From: Metellina segmentata
Lineage: Eukaryota; Arthropoda; Arachnida; Araneae; Tetragnathidae
Assembly (NCBI GenBank): GCA_947359465.1
Contig: OX375879.1
Location: forward strand, 91,624,578-91,688,577
DNA length: 64,000 bases
Direction of reading: 5' to 3'
Made by a program: the position numbers and the translations under genes. This document shows positions 41,820-55,168 of this stretch, in pieces (position 1 is the first letter of the stretch; the number at the start of each line of letters is the position of its first letter). Below the pieces are notes generated by a model. The model was not told the DNA's origin. It saw only the letters and a program-made list of their open reading frames with translations, and did no database searches.

Positions 41820-44800
41820 GAATCAAATACTTGTACCTTTTAATTTAAAATAAACATTCAGTATTGAAAAATTAGAAATCGGATTAATACGATTCGAGAG
41901 GGGAGTGGGGTTACAATGTGAACATACAAATAAAACGGGCATTTACTTCCTGTTACCCAAATGCCCTCGCATGGTACACATCGGGGTTTTGGGTTCCGGT
42001 TTGAGTTTGATCTAATTGGCATTTGACTAATTAATTATCATATATAAATTCGGAATTCACTCGTTAGAATTTCTGTTGATGACGGGGAGAAATCTTATTC
42101 GAAAAACAAGCCAAGTGTCGTCGCTTTGGGAATGAGTACTAAATATGACCACCTCCTAAATTTAGCTGAACAGAAAAAACCCTCTCATAGGAGACCAAAC
42201 AGTAAGCCTGACCTTCTCATGTTTAGAATTGCACTACTGATATTATTAATTTCCTTGTGTTTGTGCATGGCTTGACTTTGATCTTTAGTGATCAAGCGAA
42301 TAGGTTCGAATATGCGTCTTAAAATACGACGCGAACTTGCGTCTTGGAGATAATTCAATGAGATAGTGACGTATGTGCTGTGAAAGATACATGAATGATC
42401 CTTGTAACTTATCTTGTGTGTATTTCTGTACAAAAAATTTCAATTGTTCGTAACTTGAGGACAAATTACGAGCGAATACTCCCGATTGAGCATAGAAGGA
42501 ATACGCGTAATCTAGAGATCAAACAATTGTATCCATTTCGCATATTCTTTCTATGTTTCATTAATTTATCACAACTCAATCTTTCCTCCATCTAACAAAA
42601 CAGTCGGTTTTCATGTAGATAGAATTCCATTATAATACAATTATATATGCATCGAATGTATTCGAATGCACGAGTGGTTATGTGATCAAAGAAATTTAAA
42701 GAGTAGCATAAAACGCTGAAATATCTCTTTTAATATCAAAATAAAATAAAAACAGATGGATCTCGACACAACAATACCTTTAAATTCCGTTACTTTAAGA
42801 ATACCGTTTGAAACAATTTAGCTCGTGTTTACCACACGTGCTTTAAATCTCTCCGAAGATGTATTGTTGTGTATAAATGTTTCCTCGTTGGATCTTTTAC
42901 GGTTTTCCTCATTGAAGCTATCTGAGCTGCGGCGATTCTGTGTAGCCACACACCTTTTTCTACCTTAAGGTGATCAATGTGGACCTAGAAGACGTGTTCC
43001 ATTTTCCGAGTTCCGCCGTTTTTTTTTTTTTTTTTTTCTTAATAGACGAACGACTGACAAGTCACTTCCTGTGAGGAAACAAGAACACGAAAGGTAAAAA
43101 TAAAATTCTCGTTTACTTTTTCTATTCGGGTCACTTTCTTCATTCTTTTAATTTGTTGATTGTGTGTCGTTTGCTGGGCTAAAATATTTCAAGAGTGGTG
43201 TGTTGTTTGCGCCGGCATTTAATTGCGCTTATTATTATTATTATTATTTTTTTTTAATTTTTTTTGTATTTTTTTTTTGCCAAATGCAGTTTAACCTTCT
43301 TAGGGGTTCACAAGCAAAAACCGTTTCGCACCTTGCAATCTTCCCTCTTGATCAATACAATCTATGCGAGGATTTTTCCAACCAATGGGTTACTTATCCA
43401 TAATGTGTGTTGTGTGGAGAAAACAAGACTACAATACTCGAAAATCTCGTGATTCTCAGAAAAGTAAACTGATTAGAGGAATCGAACTGATTTAAAGTGT
43501 AAAGTTCGGTAATCAAGGTATTTTGGTTTTTCTATTTGTATAAAATTGTTAGCAAAATAGGATGGATATGTTTGAAAATGTCAGAAATACAATGAGCTGT
43601 TACAAATCAGCTCTCATGAGCTGTTAACTAACAAAGCAAAAGTCCGTTCTGGACCATACCATGAGCAGGGAAAACAATAAGGAGGTTATAAGTTCAATAA
43701 CATAATACGTCGGACACTCTTGGCAACCAGGGAATGCACCAGACTGCCAATTTACAACACACACACAAAGTTTGTTATTTATATAAATAACAGCTGTATG
43801 ATGTGCTTAGGATTCCATTAAGAGTTGAAGGCATGAGACCGAAATGTATATTTTTGCTAACGTAAATGATTGACGTCGAAATTCAATTGAATCGATATGA
43901 CCGAAATTTTGAAAACATACTAGAAAAATTTGGTAATTTTTAAAAGTTTACTATTTATATTTATAAGAGTTACTTAGGTTTCCATTAAGAATAGAAAGCA
44001 AAAAGGCGGAAATGTATATTTTTGCTTACAGAAATGATTGACTTTGAAATGCTATTGAATAGACGTGTCCGAAATTTTGAAAGCAAACTTTTGAAATGTA
44101 TGCAAATTTCGTAAAATTAATATTCCATTTTTAAAGACGAGTCTATACGATAAACATGTTAAGAAAGTATTTTTTTCAGTTTAATATTAAAAAATTCATT
44201 TTTCAAAATAATTTGTAAAAATATAATTTCTTAATCATACCAAAATATTTCAACTTTTCTGTTAGCTTTCTGAAATAGTAGTTGTATCATAGAAGACATG
44301 TTTGAAATAATCAATTCAATAAGAGAACTGTATGATTAATTACACCAAGAAAACCATATAGTGCAATATAGGTAAAAATATGTTTTCATAATTTTTTGAG
44401 GGTGGGATGTGGGTGAGGAGGGCAAACTTCAGTTTATAACATTAGTGATTTTAATCTGTTTAACTGTCAATTTGAGTGCTATGTGCTGAAGTGTCTCCTC
44501 TATCAAACACAATTAGTTTGTTCTGCATTTATTCCAAACGTCTAATTATAAATATTTTTTGCTTAACAAAGCTGTTCACCAAAGAGGTAAGATTTCGAAT
44601 ATTTAAGAATTGATTCAAACTTGAAAGGATGGATTTAAAAAATGAAATTAACTGATAACACTTTCGCAGGTGATGAACTAGTGGTCTTTAGAATTTCATA
44701 ATCTTTCTCTATCGTTATCAGGCACATAGCAAGGTTAATGCCTGATATAATTTATTAAAAAAAAAGGAACCCTTTTCACCGTGAACTGTTGGAATATTTG

Positions 44801-45640
44801 AAAAATAATTCATTTTATATTGCTATCTGACAGTCATTCATATGCACTTAAAGAGGTTCCTAAGAATTATATGTAAGTAGGAGATTTAATTTTATTTTTC
44901 TACCAATGAGTGAATTGCTTATGGATTTAAGTAAAATCGGCGTTATCCTCTCAATAAAACTTAACTGATATTGTTTATCATTTGCAGTATTTACCTTCAC
45001 CTGTACCGTGAATGATAGATAACGCTCTTCGTCTCAATACTAATTGCTTGCTGCGATAAATGCTCTTTGTTAACATCGACATTGGACGATTTTTGTTTTC
45101 GTTTGAAATTTCTTTGATCTGAAGATACGTTCTTTTCTCCGGATTCGTTAAATGTGCTTTCAATAGTTTGTAAGTTGGCTCAAAAATTCAAACATCAGGG
45201 TTATAAAGAGTGTTCATTTCTAACGGGAATCTAATTTGGTTCTTTGTATAATTATTTTTATGTTGTGATTAGAAGTGTGCTTTACCTCAAACTATGTCAA
45301 AATGTTCTTTCCTTGTTATTGTTCTTAGAAATAGCTATAACTCTGTGCTATTTTACTATAGATTAAGATTTAATATCAAAGGTCCGCATTAAAATTTGTT
45401 TTAAGTAGAGTAAATAATGCAAAAAAATGGAAAAAAGTCGTTGTACGCCAGCTTTAGTCGAAGCTTACTAGAATTGATGATTTTAACTAAGCTAATAACA
45501 TAATTTTTTTATTGCTTCACACAATCGTAAACATATTATAATCAATAGAACTTTGATCAAAAAGAGAATAGAGGTAGTTACTTTGAGGTAATGAGTGTGT
45601 AGAGCCTCTTTGATAAACTTGCAATAATTCGGCTAGGTCC
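41820..45640. other. Intergenic, nothing identified
   Basis: It holds a poly-T run (43020-43037), an (ATT)n run near 43230-43249 and a pair of diverged similar stretches near 43800-43910 and 43980-44090 (each AGGATTCCATTAAGA or AGGTTTCCATTAAGA followed by GTATATTTTTGCT). No gene. Confidence 0.4.
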
Positions 45641-45644
45641 TATC

Positions 45645-45945
45645 TCTTCATTACGCTTGGTAGACCAGTTGGTAGAATCGCGGATTAGTAAACGGAGGGT
45701 TTTAAGTTCGAAACTCGTTCCAATCGAAGGATAGCATATACTTGGGGGTAATACACGTTTAATCTGACATAGCTTCAAACGTTCTCCTGCTGGCGTGGTG
45801 TAAAAGTGGAGATTAGGGTGACAGGTCAGGTTTTGACCTCTTTATCTAACCGTGGTTCACAATAACACGATGTTTCCTTTTGGGATAGACCCCTGACCAT
45901 CGACTATAACTCGTTATGTTACTCCGGTGCGACATGAATTGAGTT
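45645..45945 (+). repeat. SINE copy, diverged but near full length
   Basis: A tRNA-like head (GGTAGACCAGTTGGTAGAAT, B-box-like AAGTTCGAAACTC), then body (CGTGGTTCACAATAACACG) and tail (TACTCCGGTGCGACATGAAT). Confidence 0.7.
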
Positions 45946-46579
45946 ATCTACCTATCTTCTACTATCAGCAATAGTGTCCAAAAGGACACTACAGAAAACA
46001 AATGCAAACTCGGAGTGTTTTGATGACTTTTCTTAAGTCAGCTAAAGTTTTTCATTAGACGACGTGATATGCAAAACTGAGGAATTTCTCTTCTCTTATT
46101 TCTCACGGCCGATTGGGACTGTTTGGAAGCATCCTAGGGGACATCATCAAAATCCGACAAAGGAAATATAATCTCGTCATATCACACCTGTCACCAATTG
46201 CGCCACACAGTACTTTGCTGTATCCAAGTTACATCGTTACACGAGTGTACATGTTCATTTGCCGTTCATCCAAAGAGTGGCAGAGCGTGTAACACCCCGA
46301 GGCGCAAACAGCATATATGGAAGGTTATTTACTCTTTTGGATAGAGGATTGTAATTTGAGACGAAAGAAATCGTCGAGCCAAGTGAATCATGAACACAGG
46401 TGAAGGAATGATTCCTTAATTCAAGGTAGGTAGTTGAAAATTACGTCACTCTCTAGAGCAACATATTTCCTTTAGATCCCACATTTGGATTACCAGAAGC
46501 CTGGAAAAGTCCGAAATCGCGTTCGTTTCCGAGATTCCACCGGGTTTTAACTGTCTGGAGTTTTCTGAGAAATCATCAA

Positions 46580-47227
46580 TCTATATATATAATTCTCTTA
46601 CGTGGCACGCAAAAAAGACGTTGTTTGTTATCGCATTTTGGCAACATTGTACGGTTGTTTGTTCACTTCGTAGCCTCGCGCCTCAATTGAATTTATAGCG
46701 TTATCGGTTGAAATTTTATTGAAAACAAAAATGAATTTTAGTCGAGCTGTTGCAGTTTATAATTAGAAATCGAAGAAAGCGGAGGATCTTTTCAGGGCCA
46801 TTAAAAAACGGTCCTTTTCAATGCCAACCATTATAGTTCAACAAGACGCTTGCACTACAACTTTCGACAACAAACTCAATGAAAAAGTGTGGGTGACTCG
46901 AGAGTGCTGGAAATGTACACACAAACACCATGCTGGATATTCAATTTCAAAAGCAGCGCTCGCATTTCGACTCAAAATTTGATCAAAGTTATCATTTGAA
47001 TTCTGATTCCAGGGTACTGTATATATATATTTCTGTACTATAGCAAATTTAGATTTGAAAAATATTTTTTGGAGTATGATATTTTGTAAACAATCCCTTC
47101 TGCTAGGACATATGTCTTCATGGATGCGAGCGAAGCGAGCATAGGTTCGCGCAGCGAACCATTGAGGATTGCAAAGCAATCCTCCGGGGGTTGGCGAGTG
47201 TTAACGAGCAGGGGGCGGGCCCCCTAG
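46580..47227 (+). mobile_element. Non-autonomous Helitron
   Basis: It starts TCTATATATATAATTCTC after an A (46579) and ends GGGGGCGGGCCCCCTAG before a T (47228), matching Helitron rules (5' TC, 3' hairpin then CTAG, insertion between A and T). Near the 3' end hairpins follow one another: GGTTCGC/GCGAACC, GAGGATTGC/GCAATCCTC and GGGGG/CCCCC. It is 648 bp, with no Rep/helicase coding sequence. Confidence 0.85.
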
Positions 47228-47594
47228 TTTAATTTAAATGTTGTATTTCTTGGATAGTTTTGTCAACAAAAATGAGTTAAACGTAAACGCCAGCTCACGG
47301 TGTATGTAAGTCGAGTCATGTTATTTTTATTCAGAATACTTTTATACTTTGTTTGCAGCCACTTTTATTTGACCGTTTTAAATTTTCCTTCCGAAAATTG
47401 AGTTTTACTTGTCCGGACTTTCCTTGAAAAGTCAGGTATAAAATTGAGTGCGTCAGGAACTTCAGTTTTTCGGTCAGATCACTTTAAGTGCACTCCTATA
47501 GGAAATGCTCTGAGCACGCCTTTTTAAAAGAAGGATTTTAAATAGGAGCCAACAAACCACCAGAAGATGAATGTTTTACTTCTAGTTACCCAAT

Positions 47595-47885
47595 AAAAGG
47601 TAGGCACGTAGCTGAATTTACGTCACACTGGAGCACCACAACCGATTATTGATGACGGTCCGGGAGCAGTCCCGAAGGGGGAAGGGTCAAACCTCGTAAT
47701 TTTAAATCACAATGACGATGTCAACAGCTAAGCCACTCTTCAACTTCCACTCTCCGCCATTTGAGGCCACGGCAAATGCAACGTTCGCCAGCCTCTATGT
47801 AGAAGACGGTTTTGGTTGAATCGAATTTCCAATTTGCAAGCATTCAGTTATTAATTCGCGACTTTACCAACTGGGCTAGCAAGGC
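47595..47885 (-). repeat. SINE copy, diverged but near full length
   Basis: A minus-strand tail (AATTTACGTCACACTGGAGC), body (GATGACGGTCCGGGAGCAGT) and a tRNA-like head at the right end (TTTACCAACTGGGCTAGC). Confidence 0.75.
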
Positions 47886-47889
47886 TCTT

Positions 47890-50300
47890 TTTTAACTTAC
47901 AAATTGATGTCTTTGGAGTACAGATGATTTTTAGAATGATTACTCCAAGACGGAGAGGAGATGTATTGAAAGCAAGGGGCGGCGATACAGTTCTTATATA
48001 AAGTATGCTGTTGAATATATTATTTTTTTGGTCTAACTCTTGCAAATAAATGATGCGACACCTTTCTAAGGAATAAAAAAAAAATGAAAATATTTGAAGC
48101 GAGGAGAAAATGTTAGATCCGCAATAAGTACGGTTTTTAAAGAGATATGAATTAAACAGGGATATTTTTGCTTTTCTTCAAAGCTGGAACGTATTTATCC
48201 CCGTTGATGTTCCATTGGCCCTGGAATACAAGGGATTAAAGCCCTTCGGGGTTATATTCCTTGAATAAACAATCCCAACACTGGTAGCAGTCAAGCATTT
48301 CATCCCATAACTTTACTGTTTGTTGTCCAATATGGATAAAATAACTCATATGTCTAACTCTACGATATACATTGTTTCTGGTGTTTTATTTTTGCCTTTT
48401 GTTCTTTTATTTCCCTTTTATTCTCACTAACGAATCGAAATCCGTGTACTTTATTAGCGAATTGTATCATGTTTCATAACAGGTTTGGAGGGGTCTCCTC
48501 TCGATCAGTCATGTAGGGCTCGAAGCTATTCAATATGATACAACACAGTAGAATGTTGCCTTGAATCGATCATTTTCCCTTTCACACATTTTCCCATGTA
48601 CACTATATCCTATATGCACCCATCGTTTTCCCATACACACTATATTATGGCTCCGGTGCGAAGGCACGTGACCCTGGCGGAGTCTATTCGTGCAGAGTAG
48701 ATTGAGATGCCAGGAGAAAGGGCTGTTTTATGTAAAATCATATACGGTAACCGCCTTAGGTGATTACTTTTTTGTCTAACTCATAAGTACTACTGCAGTC
48801 TGGCTAACTCGAGTTGGCATATGAGTCATGTGGTATTGAACTAATCTAATTAGTTAAATTAGGGGACTGGTGGAAACTTAAACAAAGCGTTTCACCTACT
48901 GGTGTTTCAAGAACAGATTCGGGTTCTAGTTTACCGTTCGATGCCGAAAGTGATAGCAGTGGTAAGGAGTTGGAAGAGGGAAATCAACCTTGGTGGTAGT
49001 CATCCATGGTTTTGCATTTGGTAGCCTTCTCCTAATCTACTTTCACACCTTTTCAAAAATCAACTGACCCAAGGTCGACTGCTTTCTTGTCGGAACCTGC
49101 GGCGCTGCGCTCGCCTTTGCTACAATCTCTCTATTGTAATAATATAAATAAATGTCTAAAGTGTTCATCTCAGTGTGTTCAACCGAAAAGCTAAAAACAA
49201 TTATGTAATTATGTCTCACTACTCTGATCACCCGAAAAGTGACTACAGCGTCTTCAGCTCCAGGTGAATTAGGACCCGACTCGGATCACCTGACAGTACT
49301 AGGATATCAAATGGTGGCAGAGGTGAGATTCTATCTCCTGACAGTTAATGTTGGCAGCGATGATACTGAATATCCTTCAAACAGCTATCACAAACGCACG
49401 CTATAGCTCGTTAAATCAGAGAAAATCGAAGTTTCGTAGAATACAGTTATAATATGTCTAAATTCGTCACTAGACTGAAAATAGTAAAAAAAACATTAAA
49501 CACGATGCTTATTTAACATTGTGGAGTTTAGGCCAACCGGTAAAAAGAAGACTGAACCATCTGAATTCGTGCTTCAAGAGCGGTCTTCTAGAAAATAAAA
49601 TGTACTTTTAGAAGAGTGGTTGGCTTGCTGAGGTTTACGCGCGGGTATCTCAAGAACAGCCTTGAAGATGCCATTAATTTCGTGATTAACCATGTACAGC
49701 ATAGTTCATCAACAAAGACTCTGTGTTAAGCCCAAGTACTTAGGTTCGAACAGTAGTGAATCTAATCTATTAATTTTGGTTAGTTTTATTTTCACAAAAA
49801 CTAATTTCAGTTTAGAATAAGGACAACATAAATTGCTACTAAAGAAAGTAATATCCAAATAACTGCAATAAAAATATTTTGAATTACAGTTAAACCGTAT
49901 ATGGTTGGTTGGTTACTATGGTACAAGAATCACATTTCGCCAAGCTACGTCATACAACGCCAAAAAATAGACATACACACAAGGGAAGTTTTACTAACAC
50001 GGAAGAGAGAAATACACCCAGGGTGGAAACGAACCTCACTAGCGCCGCCTAAACTCAATTGCCCGACAACGCAGTGGCTTTGTCCACAGCTCTGGCAACT
50101 CGTCGGCTGCTAGCATACAAAAGAACCAAATCTATTTTGGAGAGAGAAAACATTTTGCTTAAACATTTCTCGAAAATAACTATTCTACTACTGTAATCGA
50201 AAAGCTTTTTTTTTTTAAATACATATATAGTCTGTAATTTTGTATCAAATATATTTTTACGACTTATATAAACATAAAGCAACAATCAGGGATTTATTTA
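47890..50300. other. Intergenic with a weak LTR-like stretch
   Basis: Near 49090-49310 there is a GC-rich lead, an ATAAATAAATG polyadenylation-like stretch, then ATCACCTGACAGTACTAGG and AATGGTGGCAGAGGTGAG, which resembles an LTR end followed by a primer binding site. Boundaries are not defined. The remainder shows nothing. Confidence 0.25.
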
Positions 50301-50306
50301 TTTTTA

Positions 50307-50690
50307 TCTATATAAATAAGAATAGAGTGTTTGTTTGTACATTGAATATTTTCGACCCATTTCAAGTTTTCTATTCGTTTTGAACCCTTCTGATGCCATA
50401 TCCGCCTCTTGCTCGTTCGGTGTCTGTCTGTCTGTCCATCTGTCTGTGTGTTCACTATACACGTCCACACGGTTTAATATATTTTCATGGAAATTTGCAT
50501 ACAGTGAGTACTTATCTTCATTTAGTGAGTGACCTCGGTTTCGAAAGTCCGACTTTCTGTTCTATGTTCGATTTTATGTTTGTGTGTTTGTGCAGGCATC
50601 ACATGAATTTTATGTTTGGATCATCTCTTCAATCTAGAGAAAACCAATTCAAACCGAGTAAGGTCGGATATTTTGCTAGTCGTCTGAAAA
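50307..50690 (+). mobile_element. Helitron 5' fragment
   Basis: Starts TCTATATAAATAAGAATAGA after an A, followed by GTGTTTGTTTGTACATTG and a (TCTG)n run (near 50424-50447), typical of arthropod Helitron 5' regions. No 3' end is attached; mariner sequence follows. Confidence 0.55.
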
Positions 50691-50740
50691 TAAATTTGTT
50701 TTTAATTCGAAAATAATTTTCAATTCGTTTATTTTCCAAA

Positions 50741-51400
50741 ATGTCGAATGTAAGTGAGCAAAGAACATGCATTAAATTTTGTTTCCGAAATGGAATTTCT
50801 GCTACTAACACATTTGAAATGTTGAAAAAAGCTTTCACAGGCGACTGTTTATCGAAAAGAAGAGTATTTGATTGGTGTAAAAAGTTGAAAGAAAGTAGAG
50901 AATCCGTCTTAGATGATTCGCGATCTGTTAGACCATCCACTTCGACTAATGATCAATATGTTAATCCGGTCAGAGAATTGGTGCTTAATGAAGGTCGTTT
51001 AACAGTAAGAAACATTCTTGAACTAGTTCTTATATCATACATCGAAACGACAAGTCGAAAACGTCCTTAATTGTGGAGAGACAACTCAGGGGTTTTGCAT
51101 CACAGTAATGCGCCTTCTTGCAATGCCATTATTATTCATGAATTTTTGAAATTCAATTCAACAAATACGACTACACAAGCTTCGTATTCACCTCTGGTAT
51201 GGCACCTTGTGTTTTTATTATTTCCACTAATGAAACTCCCTCTTCGTGGTCACCGTCTTCAGTCTACTGATACAATAAGGGAAAATTCGATACGAACCCT
51301 GAAAGGGGTTTCACAAAAACGACTTTGAGGCAAGTTTTGAGGATCGAAAAAACGTTGGCCAAAGTGCATTGAAGTCGGAAGTGTTTAATTTGAAGGAGAT
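50741..51400 (+). pseudogene. mariner transposase deletion product
   Basis: Starts MSNVSEQRTCIKFCFRNG with an intact helix-turn-helix region (SRESVLDDSRSVRPSTS-type linker) to LVISYIETTSRKRP near 51069. It then jumps to the second catalytic block read as LHHSNAPSC, where relatives have HHDNAPSH, so Asp is Ser. A degraded PYSPD region and C-terminus follow (LPLRGHRLQS, then CIEVGS). The part with the first catalytic Asp is missing. Same family as the minus-strand copy at 15560-16840. Terminal repeats were not recognised. Confidence 0.82.
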
Positions 51401-51586
51401 GTAATAAATTTTTATAAAAATAAATTTATTCCTTTTTATTTACTACAGCATACGACTGTACCTTTAGACCGCAGTATTATCTTCTTACAGTATATTTGAA
51501 AATAATGTTAAGATACCTTATTACTATTTTTATTGAATTTATTCCCTTTGAACACAATATAAAAATCTCCCATAAGTAATTTAGTA

Positions 51587-52868
51587 TTGAGTTATCTGGA
51601 AAACTTTCGGTTTTTCAAATCGAAGCGCGCTTAGTTATTATTATTTTGCTAGCGCTGATAAGGAGTATCCTTGATTGAAACAGATGTGTAAATTCGGTCT
51701 TTTCTGCTTTCACTGCATAATTCTAGCTTGTGTTGTGTCATAATATTTGTTTCACTGCAGTGCTAAGAATGGAGAACCATAAAGTTTATTTCCGTCATAT
51801 TTTGCTCTTTTATTTTAAGAAAGAAAAAAATTGCTAGTCAGACTGTTCGTAAAATGTGTGCTGCATATGGACAAAGTGCTGTTTCTGATGACACAGTTCG
51901 AAGGTAGTTTGATAAATTTAGGCGCGGAAATTTCAGCCTCGAAGATAATACCGCTCTGGACGACCATCCTCTGTAAACGAGGACCTATTAAAAGATGCCA
52001 TCGCTGAAAATTCACGTTTCACAGTTCAGGAACTATCACACAGACTAAATATTCCAAAAAGTACAGTTCATGATCATCTGAAGAAGATTGGGGTTGTAAG
52101 CTGCTACGATGTATGGGTACCCCGTACTTTAAACACAGAATATGCTTTCGAATTTCGGCTTGTGATTATTTGCTAAAACGAAATGAAGAAGCTCATTTTT
52201 TGAAACGGCTATTAATGGGGATGAGAAGTGGATACTATACAATAATGTCACAAGAAAAAGATCATGGGGAAAGCCAAATGAACCTCCCCAAGTAACATCG
52301 AGAGGAGGGCTGCATCCCAAAAAATTAATGATTTGTGTATTGTGGGACTACAAAGGAATTGTTCATTATGAATTGTTGCCACAAAATCAGACAGTAAATT
52401 CGAAAAAAAAAACCAGTTCTCAAATGGCAGTATTAAAAGCAGAAATGGAAGCAAAGTGGCCAGATCTGACCAATTGTAGAGGTGTTATCTTCCAGCATGA
52501 CAATGCGCGACACCACATTTCGCCGAATGTCAGACAATGACATATTGAGTATGGCTGATTTGATTTGTGTCATCCCCATATTCACCAGACCTTACCCCTC
52601 AGATTTCTACCTCTTCAGGTCACTTCATAATTTTCTGTACGGTCTGGAGTTAAATTCTTAGGAGACTGTCAAACAGCACCCAATAACTTCTTTACAAACA
52701 AGCCGAATGATATTTAAAAAAAAAAGAATTTTCCAGCTGCCGGAAAGGTGGTAAAAATTCGTAGAACAAAATAGTGCGAATGTGATTCAAAAATATTTTC
52801 GTATGTTTTTGTACTCCTTTGTTGGTATTTATTATTTAAAAACCCGCAGAACTTACCGGATGACCCAA
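51587..52868 (+). mobile_element. SETMAR-type mariner transposon, 1282 bp
   Basis: The left end TTGAGTTATCTGGAAAACTT pairs with TTGGGTCATCCGGTAAGTTC on the other strand at the right end. TA flanks both sides (51585-51586 and 52869-52870). Its length is that of a complete mariner, so decay is by point changes and not deletion. Confidence 0.87.
51771..52790 (+). pseudogene. mariner transposase pseudogene (SETMAR-related)
   Basis: Starts at an ATG near 51771 (MENHKVYFRHILLFYF). Frame changes link SQTVRKMCAAYGQSAV, then RFTVQELSHRLNIPKSTVHD (helix-turn-helix), the first-acid region (LLMGDEKW-like near 52216), GIVHYELLPQNQTVNSKK and the second-acid block FQHDNARHH. The third-acid region is degraded by stops. 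Domain order and spacing match the mariner proteins related to the SETMAR transposase half. Several frameshifts and stops make it inactive. Confidence 0.85.
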
Positions 52869-52870
52869 TA

Positions 52871-53779
52871 CTTAAAAAATATTATTTAATTATATTCAGG
52901 AGTTTTTCTCAACAGTGTGCGAAAATCGTTACTTTTAACAAATGTGCAAGCGCCATTTTTAGCCTAAATTCGAAACTTCTACGCTTCAAATTCATGAATT
53001 GGAGTCGGAGCTGAGACGCTGAAAGAAAACTTTTAGATAAAGAGAGCCAAAAAGAAATGATTACGGCACGTGAGCGACGAGACAGGCAGTGACGCTGTTA
53101 CTTAGTTTGCGACACTTGTTTGTTGTGCCATTACGAACTTAATAATGATTACTCATCGGAAAGCTCCGTTGTCTGGATCTTGTCTATGGTCAACTCATAC
53201 TTTTTTTTATTTCTATCCTTAACTCGTGGGTAGGTATTTGTTTTGTACACTTTTGGCATTCAACTTGAAAGTTTGTTTCCAGTTACTGACAAGGAAGAAT
53301 GAAAGGTTCATAAAAGATTAACAGTATTTTTTTAGTATGAAATGTATACGTCTATAGAGACATAAAATATGTTAAAATAAAACTTAGAATGTACTTTTTA
53401 GCTGCACAGTTACTGTATACTAATTTTAAACAAACATTCCCTCACCCTGTGCGTGGCTCAGAGGACTTTTCAATATGCTGGCAATTAACTAAAACTTCCG
53501 TAGGCGTATGTCCATTACTTGTCTTGTGTCTGGCGTAATTTGGTCTTGTAGGGCTCTTGAGCCTTAAAACCCTATCAACCCTCAGTTTACACAACTCTGT
53601 AAACTTAGTAGCGTTTGTCGCGATCGACGCGACCAAGTTATATCATCACTTCCGTTAAGGATAGTAATTATTTTGTGGAATACAAACAAGAACGGAAGTT
53701 TCGTGAGAAAAGTGAGCTTAACGTTTAAATAGTTGCCAGGGTTTTCGGAGAAGGGTGTAGTTTTGAAAGGAATAGATAT
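52871..53779. other. Intergenic, nothing identified
   Basis: Mixed composition with no supported gene or repeat. Confidence 0.45.
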
Positions 53780-53892
53780 AGCTAGAGCAGGGCTCGAAAT
53801 ACCCGGGTGCACAGGTGCATTGTGCACATGAAAACAAAATTGTGAACCTAATTTTTTCCTAATAACGCAGTGCACCTAACGTTAAAATTAAG

Positions 53893-54133
53893 TTGTTAAT
53901 TATGTTATTTATTTATTTGTTAATTATGTTATTTGTTTGTTAATTATGCTATTTATTTATTAATTATGTTATTTATTTATTTGTTAACTACGTTATTTAT
54001 TTATTTGTTAATCATGTTATTTATTTGTTAATTATGTTAATTATTTATTTGTTAATTATGTTAATTATTTATTTGTTAATTATGTTAATTATTTATTTGT
54101 TAATTATGTTGATTATTTATTTGTTAATTATGT
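53893..54133. repeat. Tandem repeat of about 24 bp
   Basis: Units close to TTAATTATGTTATTTATTTA plus TTTG repeat about ten times with variation. Not present in the related hAT copy at 17547, so the array arose within this copy. Confidence 0.8.
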
Positions 54134-54435
54134 ATTTTGATGTTTGTACAAAATATTAGTATCTGGCTCTCGCTCTAAAGGAACGTAATTAAAATTCCCA
54201 AATACACACTATGCGAAAAAAAAGTAGCTAGGCCGTAACGTGTTTATACCGGAGCAAGGTTTATTTGTGTCACTGCTACCAGAACTTTCCGATGACCGAA
54301 ACATTTTCCAGCTAGCTCTGTTGAAGCGACTGTCGCAACAGTCGTGCGCCGGAGAAGGAGAATTTAGATCTTCAAATATTTTTATTTGCTATCTACTACT
54401 AACCTATATACACATACCCAACTAATAAAGTAGTT

Positions 54436-54686
54436 TCTCTCTATATTAAAAAAAAGTTGCCGCCGCCGTTTCAGGATTTAAAACTGTGTTGTTTAGCTCG
54501 ATTCATAGACAGTTTCCCGAGAAAGTACGGATCAGAAAATTACATGGTTTGTTCTTCATCGTGTTCCCTGGACAATTTTGAAGATTTTTTTTCCGATGCG
54601 GCTATTGGTTTGGGGTTTTTAAGTGTCAAAGTTTAAAAAGCAAAATTTTATCAAGGGTTGGCGAGCAGGAGGCGGAACCCCCTAGT
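54436..54686 (+). mobile_element. Short non-autonomous Helitron nested in the hAT element
   Basis: Runs from TCTCTCTATATTAAAA to GGCGAGCAGGAGGCGGAACC then CCCTAGT. Comparison with the hAT copy at 17547 shows the flanking sequence is continuous without it, confirming insertion. Its 3' end matches that of the Helitron at 46580. Confidence 0.75.
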
Positions 54687-55168
54687 ATATTACATTAATG
54701 CTCTTATATTACGTTTTTTTTTTCAAATGGGCACCTTAAATATTATCTGTGTACCTAATTTAAAATCTTTGGTGCACAAGGTGCACCTGTATTAAAAAAT
54801 ACACTTCGAGGCCTGTGCTAGAGGACTATAGACATGTATGTGTGTGTGTGAGAGAGAATACCTTGCATAATAGGTACATTTAAAAAGTGTATCAGCCGTC
54901 TCAAAGCCAGCTGTTCTTGTATGGTTAGAACAACAAGAAGCGACATCATCAAACCTGCTATCCTTCAAAAAACATTGCTGCAGAAAAACGCCAAAGTAAA
55001 ATAAAACAAAAACAATTGAAGACTTTTTTTAAGTAAGAAATCTTTAATTTTCGTAACAGTATGAATTACATGGGGTGTATCTGTATAACGTTTGTATTTG
55101 TTAAAATATACATTTAAACCTACACGATTTTTTTCATTTGCAATTTTTGCTTTAAGCGAGTTTTTCGG

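Larger units (their letters stand above)
53788..54815. mobile_element. hAT transposon, second copy, with tandem repeat and nested Helitron
   Basis: Starts CAGGGCTCGAAATACCCGGG and ends in the complement of CAGGCCTCGAAGTG. The flanks AGCTAGAG and TGCTAGAG are an 8-bp duplication with one mismatch. Internal blocks match the element at 17547 (CGCTCTAAAGGAACGTAATT, CATACCCAACTAAT, ATTAATGCTCTTATATTACG). It differs by an expanded tandem repeat and a 250-bp Helitron insert. Confidence 0.85.

Noticed and set aside
50335..50716. Two overlapping frames rich in Cys/Ser/Val
   Set aside because: They cover a Helitron 5' region with a (TCTG)n run; the composition follows the repeat.
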